5,278 nt of DNA, from contig JAFADM010000381.1 of NCBI GenBank assembly GCA_023424865.1, forward strand, positions 1 to 5,278, given 5' to 3'. Positions 1 to 4,670 of the stretch are shown here, piece by piece. How positions within the stretch are numbered: position 1 is the first letter of the stretch; each line of letters begins with the position of its first letter. This DNA is from Bacillota bacterium. Lineage in GTDB: Bacteria; Bacillota_A; Clostridia; DSM-8532. Under the pieces are notes generated by a model. The model saw only the letters and a program-made list of their open reading frames with translations. It was not told the DNA's origin and did not search any database. A program made the translations under genes and the position numbers.

Positions 1-268
1 TGGTCATATAGACGACGGGTGCAGCTTCCGAGTCGGTCTGATGCTCCAGGATGCCTGTGCCGGTTACGGTACCGCTGTCGTTACTGCTTCCAGGGCTTGT
101 ACCCGGAGATTCGGGTGAATCAGAAGAGCTTGAATCCACACTGCCTGGCGAAGGGCTTTCAAATTGCTCGGCAGTCTCAAGGTTACTATCGCCGGAAGCT
201 CCACTGCATCCGGCCAATAAGATCATGATAAGCCCAATGATGAGAAGAACGGGTAACCAACGTTTCAT
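1..268 (-). CDS. Predicted lipoprotein, N-terminal part (cut by window edge)
   Basis: This is the 5' end of a minus-strand gene; 89 codons are visible and the rest lies beyond position 1. The start ATG at 268-266 follows a GGAGG ribosome binding site by a short spacer. The protein begins MKRW, followed by a hydrophobic core (about residues 5-18) and a lipobox LAGC, with Cys21 as the predicted lipidated residue. It is therefore probably exported by Sec, processed by signal peptidase II and anchored on the outer face of the membrane. Residues 22 to about 72 form a flexible linker rich in Ser, Pro, Gly, Asp and Thr, as is usual between a lipid anchor and a folded domain. A folded domain seems to begin near APVVYMT at the cut. 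That stretch weakly recalls the start of DUF362 (ferredoxin-like) lipoproteins of clostridia, but this is from memory and rests on few residues. The leader carries a strong dyad at 284-312. The lipoprotein call is firm; the function is unknown. Confidence 0.85.
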   Translation of the reverse strand, partial: MKRWLPVLLIIGLIMILLAGCSGASGDSNLETAEQFESPSPGSVDSSSSDSPESPGTSPGSSNDSGTVTGTGILEHQTDSEAAPVVYMT

Positions 269-283
269 AGGACACCTCCATCA

Positions 284-312
284 TTTAAATATGGCTATTT
301 GCCATACTTAAA
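284..312. promoter_or_regulatory. Dyad in the leader of the lipoprotein gene
   Basis: Two 12-base arms (284-295 and 301-312) are inverted repeats with one mismatch (A289 against C307) around the 5-base spacer TATTT; the core is TATGGC/GCCATA. It lies about 16 bases upstream of the lipoprotein start codon, just before its ribosome binding site. It could be a repressor operator near the transcription start or an RNA hairpin in the leader. No T-run follows it, so it does not look like a terminator. The symmetry is seen directly; the role is inferred. Confidence 0.45.
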
Positions 313-399
313 CATAAAGGAAAAATGTGAGAAATCTGTGAGAGAACTATGAAGAAAGAATAAGACTTCTTGCTCCGGACAATCCTCACCAACAGTAAA

Positions 400-447
400 T
401 TCCATAGTAAAAGAGACCTTGGTGTACAGGTCTCTTTTACTATGGAA
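400..447 (-). terminator. Perfect 20-bp hairpin, probable terminator
   Basis: Arms 400-419 and 428-447 are perfect reverse complements over 20 bases around the 8-base loop TGGTGTAC. The inner stem AGAGACCT/AGGTCTCT is followed by TTTT within the arm on either strand, so the A-tract and T-tract are built into the stem and the structure is nearly symmetric. It begins about 23 bases after the stop of the DUF4256 gene and precedes the lipoprotein gene on the same strand, so terminating the DUF4256 transcript is the simplest role. Because of the symmetry it could act in both directions. The run of U after the full stem is short, so a processing or stability hairpin is an alternative. Confidence 0.7.
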
Positions 448-469
448 CACTATTTTATTTCTATAAAAG

Positions 470-1051
470 TTAAACCTTTAAAGATCCACGGAAGCCTCTG
501 GAAGAATAGTAAGATTCCGCACCGTTATGGTAGAGAAACACGGTGTCGTAGCGGCAATCACAAAAGACGGCTCCACCCAGTTTTCTAATAGAATCCGGTG
601 TTTTTACCCAACTCGAGGTTTTCACATCGAACCTTCCAAGTTTTTGAAGCTCCCGGTATTCCTCTTCATTTAAAATCTCTATGCCCATGGCCTCAGCCAT
701 GTCAATAGCGCTATTTTCCGGTTTATTTTCTTTCCTGGACTCCAGCGCTTCACGGTCATAACAAATACTTCTGCGGCCTTTTGGACTTTCCGGTGAGCAA
801 TCATAGAACAGGTATTTATCTGTTTTTTTGTCATAACCCACACTATCGGGCTCTCCTCCGGTTATTTCCATTTCATTAAGGGACCACAGGTTATCACTGT
901 TAGCTTCAAGCCTTGCCTGTACTTTATCCCATTCAAGATCCTTATGGCGGTTCATATTCTTCACAAACCGGGCCTTCAATGTTCTAAGCAATTCCTCACG
1001 AAGTTCCGGCGACAACTCTTTTTTCTTTTTGATTACCTTACTCTGGGCCAT
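470..1051 (-). CDS. DUF4256 domain-containing protein
   Basis: A complete 193-residue, soluble-looking protein with no signal peptide or membrane segment. The start ATG lies just downstream of a very strong GGAGGGAGG ribosome binding site, which decides the start. The N-terminus is basic (KKKK at residues 8-11), followed by a charged helical stretch. The C-terminal part carries the hallmark I associate with the DUF4256 family: SWVKTP from residue 147, then RKLGGA, FCDCRYDTVF, YHNGAESYY and the terminal GFRGSLKV. The length fits a full family member. The family has no established biochemical function that I know of; it occurs as single genes in Gram-positive and other bacteria, and no role is proposed here. 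The gene stands alone, with a 20-bp hairpin just after its stop and a long non-coding gap upstream. The family call rests on recognising the C-terminal motif block, not on a search. Confidence 0.85.
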   Translation of the reverse strand: MAQSKVIKKKKELSPELREELLRTLKARFVKNMNRHKDLEWDKVQARLEANSDNLWSLNEMEITGGEPDSVGYDKKTDKYLFYDCSPESPKGRRSICYDREALESRKENKPENSAIDMAEAMGIEILNEEEYRELQKLGRFDVKTSSWVKTPDSIRKLGGAVFCDCRYDTVFLYHNGAESYYSSRGFRGSLKV

Positions 1052-1125
1052 AGTAGATCCTCCCTCCTATTTATCAGGTCAGCAAATGTAATGTGACACT
1101 TATTAATATACAAACCCTGAAATCC

Positions 1126-1160
1126 TTACTTATAAACGTTTTTTACTTATAAACGCTTTT
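1126..1160. repeat. 17-base tandem repeat, two copies
   Basis: Two adjacent units, 1126-1142 and 1143-1159, read TTACTTATAAACG followed by T/C and TTT; they match at 16 of 17 positions. Each contains the palindrome TTATAA. The units sit about 75-110 bases upstream of the DUF4256 start codon. A period of 17 does not match one helical turn, so paired binding of a single protein on one DNA face is not obvious. Replication slippage is a simple explanation; a binding-site pair is possible. Confidence 0.6.
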
Positions 1161-1391
1161 GTTGAAAGCCCGGGGTTTGCAGCCACCGCCATGAACAGCC
1201 GGGTTCTCTGCCGCTTATGATAATAGAGATATCCTTGTTGGTTATAGCATATACATTTTTCAATCTCCATAACCAGTGCAAACCCTGTTTATGTGCAATA
1301 ACTGTTCAATAGGTCCTAAGACCGTCCCCCTGTGCTCAGGCTTTTTGAAGGCAAGCGGCAAGACCCATAGCGACGGCAGCTTGGGAAATTG

Positions 1392-1420
1392 TTGATAGCC
1401 GATTGAAAATTAAATAAAAT
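1392..1420 (+). promoter_or_regulatory. Sigma-A promoter for the 74-residue gene
   Basis: A -35 box TTGATA (1392-1397) and a -10 box TAAAAT (1415-1420) are separated by exactly 17 bases of AT-rich spacer. The start of transcription would be near 1427, giving a leader of about 60 bases before the ATG at 1486. Both hexamers are close to the sigma-A consensus. Confidence 0.65.
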
Positions 1421-1485
1421 GACATAGGATAGACAGCATAATCTTCCGGTTTCGCATTACACTATTTAAGAAGGGAGGCGATAAG

Positions 1486-1710
1486 ATGGCAGATGAAATT
1501 AAGGTTAGCCCGACACCTATTCAGCGCAACTTACAGGATGTTGCCCTGGAACTAACACAATTATATTACCGTGACCGTGTAGTTGGTGAAGTTGGAAATA
1601 TCCAGGAAACTTATCTTAAATTCTTTTCTATTGCCAGTCATGCCTTTAACAGCTCAAATGAAAGACTTGATGCTTATTTGCCGGACTCAATAAAAAATCC
1701 AGTAGAATAA
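1486..1710 (+). CDS. Small conserved-looking protein of unknown function
   Basis: A complete 74-residue acidic protein. The ATG is preceded by GGGAGG at proper spacing and by a matching promoter (1392-1420), and a hairpin terminator follows 25 bases after the stop, so it forms a self-contained single-gene unit. The sequence starts MADEIKVSPTPIQRNLQDVA, continues through a probable amphipathic helix (LELTQLYYRD), and has a second helical stretch (YLKFFSIASHAFNS) before LDAYLPDSIKN. There is no signal peptide, membrane segment, cysteine pair or DNA-binding motif. The opening resembles small hypothetical proteins I have seen in clostridia and relatives, but I know no function or family name. A two-helix protein of this size could be a partner or adaptor of something larger; nothing nearby identifies that partner. 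That it is a real gene is well supported; its role is unknown. Confidence 0.8.
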   Translation: MADEIKVSPTPIQRNLQDVALELTQLYYRDRVVGEVGNIQETYLKFFSIASHAFNSSNERLDAYLPDSIKNPVE

Positions 1711-1735
1711 TAGAATAAAAGCAGTACATAAATTT

Positions 1736-1769
1736 ACAAGCACCTTCATAAGGTGCTTGTTCTTTGCTG
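1736..1769 (+). terminator. Rho-independent terminator
   Basis: An 11-bp perfect stem ACAAGCACCTT (1736-1746) and AAGGTGCTTGT (1750-1760) closes a 3-base loop (in practice probably 5 bases) and is followed by TCTTTG, giving a T-rich 3' flank. It begins 25 bases after the stop of the 74-residue gene and ends that transcript. The AT-rich bases on the other side may allow some activity on the minus strand too. Confidence 0.8.
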
Positions 1770-1783
1770 GCAGTCCTTTGCGT

Positions 1784-1813
1784 AAAAAAATCTGGGGTGT
1801 TGGATGCCCGATC
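1784..1813 (-). terminator. Weak candidate terminator for aroA
   Basis: On the minus strand ATCGGG and CCCCAGAT can form a short imperfect stem (ATC/GAT, one mismatch, then G-C pairs) around a loop of roughly ten bases, followed by seven T (complement of 1784-1790). It lies about 90 bases after the aroA stop. The stem is weak, so the T-run is the main support. No better terminator is visible between 1814 and 1903. Confidence 0.3.
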
Positions 1814-1903
1814 TTTTGTTTTTCTACAGCTTATTTCGTGAATGCCATTGAAGCGTGAGCCCAGGTGAGCTGCACTCCATCTATTGGAAAACCTCCATCA
1901 AGG

Positions 1904-3217
1904 CTATGATAACAGTTCATCCAGAACCTCAAAGTAATTTTCAAAGGTCTTGCTGCAACAAAGAGGATTAGAGATGATGATGCCTTCTGCCTTGAGTCCC
2001 AGCAGCGTAAAGGCCATGGCGAACCGGTGATCGTCATAGGTTTCGATGATGGCACCATGGGGTATGCCGGGCCAAATGAGAATATTTTCACCATCAGCCT
2101 CACATTGGACACCCACCCGGGTCAATTCGTTAACAATGCCTTGCATGCGATCGCATTCCTGCAAACGAATATGGGAGACGCCTCTGATAATTGTCGGACT
2201 TGAGGCAAAAGGTGCAAGAGCGGCCAAAGTCATCGCCTGATCGGAAAAGTCGTTCATAGTGATATCAATACCGCCATAGCTGCCCGCAGTGGGTCCGATT
2301 ACCCTGACGCCCTCTTCCGTTTCGAGGATTGCACATCCAAGTTTTTCCAGTACACCAAGGAATTTAATATCTCCTTGCATAAGGTTCATGCGTACCCCTT
2401 TCACCGTGATTTCGCCACCCTTAAGCGCCGCCATGGCATAGAAATAACAGGCAGCGGAAACATCCGGTTCGATGGCATAGACAGAACCATGGAAGGTACT
2501 GCCTGCCGGTATGCAATAGTCGGAACCATTTAAGGCTACGGCAGCTCCGAACTGTTCCAGCATTTTTCTTGTAACACGGATATAGGCACCATCCACTTTC
2601 TCACTGGTAATATGGATGGTCATACCGGATTTAATCATCGGGCCCATCATAAGGAGGGCACTTAAAAACTGGGTGCTCTTTGTTATATCAAGTGAAATAT
2701 TCCTGCATATGCCCCCGTTGCCTGTAACCCTAACGGGAAGATGTTGCTCGCTTTCCAGATAATCGAAGCCGGCGCCCATGAAAGTCAAAGCCTCAAAGAG
2801 GGGTTTCATCGGTCTCTTTTTCATCTGTTCCGAGCAGTCGATCACATAAGTTCCGTCAGATAAGGCCAGCATAGCCGTCAGAAATCTTGCTGCCGTACCT
2901 GCGCTTCCCACATCGATTACGGCTTCTTTTCTTGGTATACTGCCGCCAAGACCTTTAACGGTGACGATTTTTTCAGATTCATTAATCTCTACTTCAAAAC
3001 CAAGGTTGATTAAGCTGCTTAAAAAATGTCTGGAATCATCGCTGAACAACACTCCGGTCAGGGTTGTCCGCCCTTCTGACAACGCGGCCATAAGCAGCGC
3101 ACGGTTAGTGATGCTTTTTGAACCCGGTACTTCTACAGTGCCGGTGATTGGTCTGTTTTGTACGGGTACATGATAGTAGGTATGGCCTTCTTTGATTTCA
3201 AATAGTTGATCCTTCAT
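1904..3217 (-). CDS. aroA: 3-phosphoshikimate 1-carboxyvinyltransferase (EPSP synthase)
   Basis: Sixth step of the shikimate pathway: shikimate 3-phosphate plus phosphoenolpyruvate gives EPSP and phosphate, in the cytoplasm. The ATG at 3217 is preferred (437 residues) because AGGAG lies six bases upstream; the frame stays open to a TTG at 3238, seven codons earlier, but that start lacks such a site. The length is near the usual 425-450. Visible motifs, with E. coli equivalents: PGSKS with Lys34, Ser35 and Arg39 (Lys22, Ser23, Arg27); SAGTAAR with Gly107 and Arg111 (Gly96, Arg100); KKRPMKP with Arg135 (Arg124); STQF with Ser181, Thr182 and Gln183 (169-171); catalytic Asp326 and Glu354 (Asp313, Glu341); Arg357 (Arg344); DDHR with Arg398 (Arg386); SKTF with Lys423 (Lys411). 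All key residues are present, so an active enzyme is expected. Odd points: Phe112 stands where E. coli has Pro101, and Ser105 where it has Asn94. No other aro gene is nearby. It lies 113 bases downstream of the regulator gene on the same strand and may be cotranscribed with it. Confidence 0.95.
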   Translation of the reverse strand: MKDQLFEIKEGHTYYHVPVQNRPITGTVEVPGSKSITNRALLMAALSEGRTTLTGVLFSDDSRHFLSSLINLGFEVEINESEKIVTVKGLGGSIPRKEAVIDVGSAGTAARFLTAMLALSDGTYVIDCSEQMKKRPMKPLFEALTFMGAGFDYLESEQHLPVRVTGNGGICRNISLDITKSTQFLSALLMMGPMIKSGMTIHITSEKVDGAYIRVTRKMLEQFGAAVALNGSDYCIPAGSTFHGSVYAIEPDVSAACYFYAMAALKGGEITVKGVRMNLMQGDIKFLGVLEKLGCAILETEEGVRVIGPTAGSYGGIDITMNDFSDQAMTLAALAPFASSPTIIRGVSHIRLQECDRMQGIVNELTRVGVQCEADGENILIWPGIPHGAIIETYDDHRFAMAFTLLGLKAEGIIISNPLCCSKTFENYFEVLDELLS

Positions 3218-3330
3218 TGCTTTCTCCTGCATCTTCAATAACCAGATAATTGATTGCGTATTCGGCGGGACCGAACACGTGCGGGTGTATATAATTACCG
3301 ATTTTACCGAGTGGGTATCTCCTTTGTATT

Positions 3331-4455
3331 CTATCGGAGCTGCATAAAATCCAAATACCTTTTAAATATAGCCGAAAACTCCTGCCGGTTGGTCACCTCA
3401 AAATGGTGATAAAGCTTGTTGAGCCGGTAGTCTACCGCGCTGGGGGAAAGAAACAGATACTCCGCAAGTCCCGGCAGGGGCTTGTCCGAAAGCAGCCACT
3501 TCACAATGGCGAGATTATTAGGGTCCTCGTTGGACAGAAACATTTCCAGCTTCACTATCACCGAGAGGTTGGGATCCGAATAGGAGCTTACGTTGCTGCA
3601 ATCGGGAAGGCTATAGCCCTGCTGCCCCGATATTGAAAAAGGAATGCTTTCTGTGGATTGTCTGGGACAAAAATCCCCGTCAATGGTAATCGTCATATTG
3701 GATATGTGGGGATTCCCATACATGTAAAGGGATGTAAAAACGGCCTGCCGACCAAGCTCCGTATGGTTCAGGGTAGCAGAGGTTATGGAGGGTTTTGAAA
3801 GTCTTGACAGCAGCGTGTTTCCAAAGGAAGCCAGGTACATATCCCTGGGAACCTCAATATTTCTTTCATATAAACGCGGCAAAAGATAAACGGCATAGAG
3901 ATCGTTGCTTGAAATAACGGCGTCATAGCGGTGGATGTCGTTAAGGAGTGCGTCGGTGCATGCGGAAACATCACCGGAGGTACAGTAAATATCCTTCTCG
4001 TTCAGCGAAAGCCCTAAAAGGCTGACTGTTTGAAGGTAACCCGCGCTGCGCTTCTGATCTGCCGGCGAGGAGGGATTTATCCCAAAGAGGGCTATGGAAC
4101 GCCGTTTTGCGTTATACAGATAGTGAACCATTACATTCATATCCTTTTGGCGATCCAGAGAGACGGAGCTAACCTGATTTGAAATAAACTCAGGATTTGA
4201 GCTTGCAACGCAAACGTGAATACTGTGAGCACTGGCAAAGCTAAGCATGCGGTAAAACCAACGGTTTGTCTCACCTGCCAGAATTAAAACAGCGCCAGGG
4301 GGAAGTACCTTGTCAGGATTTTCCATTACCTCAATGGCGGCTCTCTGACGTTTGGCGTCAAGCCCAGATTTTAAGCCTATGAACAGCTCCCTGTACCACG
4401 GAGTTTTTGCGTAATGCGGTTCAACCCATACGAATAAATCGGCTCTCCCCTTCAC
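3331..4455 (-). CDS. Regulator with LacI-type sensor domain and C-terminal LuxR-like HTH
   Basis: A 374-residue cytoplasmic protein. The start is GTG at 4455-4453, with GAGG six bases upstream; an in-frame TAA directly precedes it, so no N-terminal DNA-binding domain is missing. Residues about 5-255 resemble the periplasmic-binding-protein-like sensor of LacI-family regulators: ADLFVWVEPHY strand, SIALFGINP (120-128) with KRSAGY (135-140), AVISSNDLYAVYLLPRLYERNIEVPRDMYLASFGN (179-213), then KPSITSA (221-227). This domain normally binds a sugar or related ligand. The last 50 residues (about 327-366: LAEYLFLSPSAVDYRLNKLYHHFEVTNRQEF) match the LuxR/GerE helix-turn-helix pattern, with the recognition helix near 338-350. 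The domain order is therefore the reverse of LacI. The gene diverges from an LplB-type sugar permease, so it probably controls that transporter in response to its substrate; whether as activator or repressor cannot be told. It has its own strong promoter (4522-4550). The sensor ligand is unknown. Confidence 0.8.
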   Translation of the reverse strand: MKGRADLFVWVEPHYAKTPWYRELFIGLKSGLDAKRQRAAIEVMENPDKVLPPGAVLILAGETNRWFYRMLSFASAHSIHVCVASSNPEFISNQVSSVSLDRQKDMNVMVHYLYNAKRRSIALFGINPSSPADQKRSAGYLQTVSLLGLSLNEKDIYCTSGDVSACTDALLNDIHRYDAVISSNDLYAVYLLPRLYERNIEVPRDMYLASFGNTLLSRLSKPSITSATLNHTELGRQAVFTSLYMYGNPHISNMTITIDGDFCPRQSTESIPFSISGQQGYSLPDCSNVSSYSDPNLSVIVKLEMFLSNEDPNNLAIVKWLLSDKPLPGLAEYLFLSPSAVDYRLNKLYHHFEVTNRQEFSAIFKRYLDFMQLR

Positions 4456-4521
4456 TTACAGCCTCGTTTCTCTCGGTAGTATTTCGAGCAGCGAGTAAAT
4501 CATTAAAGTTAGTAAATAAAT

Positions 4522-4550
4522 ATTTTATCTGGTATTGCCTACTCTGTCAA
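4522..4550 (-). promoter_or_regulatory. Near-consensus sigma-A promoter of the regulator gene
   Basis: On the minus strand a perfect -35 box TTGACA (4550-4545) and a -10 box TAAAAT (4527-4522) are separated by exactly 17 bases. Transcription would start near 4515, about 60 bases before the GTG start codon. The match is close enough to suggest steady expression of the regulator without an activator. Confidence 0.75.
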
Positions 4551-4576
4551 CCTTAAATGTTCCGCAATATATGTCT

Positions 4577-4603
4577 TGTAAATCAGGTGGATTACAGGCC
4601 TGT
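4577..4603. promoter_or_regulatory. Overlapping dyads, candidate operator for the permease operon
   Basis: Two symmetric elements overlap here. TGTAA(A)TC at 4577-4584 faces GATTACA at 4590-4596, and the perfect 10-base palindrome ACAGGCCTGT occupies 4594-4603. They lie between the regulator's -35 box and the permease start, directly upstream of a possible -10 box TATGAT (4611-4616) that lacks a good -35 partner. A weak -35 with a dyad in that place fits a promoter that needs an activator such as the divergent LuxR-type regulator. It lacks the CG centre of a CcpA cre site. The symmetry is seen; binding is inferred. Confidence 0.35.
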
Positions 4604-4670
4604 TTAGCATTATGATAAAAGCAACAAGGCAAATAAAATATTGCATAAAACAATAGAAAGGGTGGATAAA

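Larger units (their letters stand above)
1052..1485. other. 434-base intergenic gap between divergent genes
   Basis: This gap separates the minus-strand DUF4256 gene from the plus-strand 74-residue gene. Read left to right it holds: the DUF4256 leader with its GGAGGGAGG site; an AT-rich stretch without a convincing minus-strand promoter (TTGTAT and TACATT, 17 bases apart on the minus strand, are a weak candidate); a 17-base tandem repeat (1126-1160); a GC-richer segment (about 1163-1215); CAAACCC units at 1111-1117 and 1279-1285 with the inverted copy GGGTTTG at 1173-1179; a second GC-richer segment (about 1314-1380), which on the minus strand reads CAGGGGGACGGTC followed by TTAGGACC; and a good promoter (1392-1420). 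No open frame in it has a ribosome binding site, and I recognise no known riboswitch, tRNA or other RNA in it. Confidence 0.5.

Noticed and set aside
51..311. Plus-strand open frames across the lipoprotein gene (19-228 and 51-311)
   Set aside because: They are antisense to the lipoprotein coding sequence, have no ribosome binding site, and their composition reflects the Ser/Pro codons of the opposite strand.
1130..1270. A 46-codon minus-strand frame starting at an ATG at 1270-1268, reading through YNQQGYLYYHKRQRTRLF
   Set aside because: There is no ribosome binding site before the ATG (GGGTTTGCACTGGTT), the frame ends in the tandem repeat, and I recognise no family. It may be a remnant or chance, so it is not annotated as a gene.
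1160..1485. A possible riboswitch (c-di-GMP or cobalamin type) in the GC-richer gap segments
   Set aside because: I compared it with the conserved cores I know and found no match; only short pairings are present, and the GC-rich parts lie upstream of the likely transcription start of the 74-residue gene.
1831..2112. A minus-strand 93-codon frame overlapping the 3' end of aroA
   Set aside because: It is a shifted-frame shadow of aroA, which has full-length family motifs; no ribosome binding site supports the shadow.
3403..3974. Open frames within the regulator gene (3403-3636 plus, 3783-3974 minus)
   Set aside because: They are shadows of the regulator; the regulator frame has sensor and HTH motifs, a ribosome binding site and a promoter.
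4577..4603. CcpA catabolite repression (cre) site
   Set aside because: The half-sites TGTAA/TTACA look similar, but the central CG and spacing of a cre site are missing.
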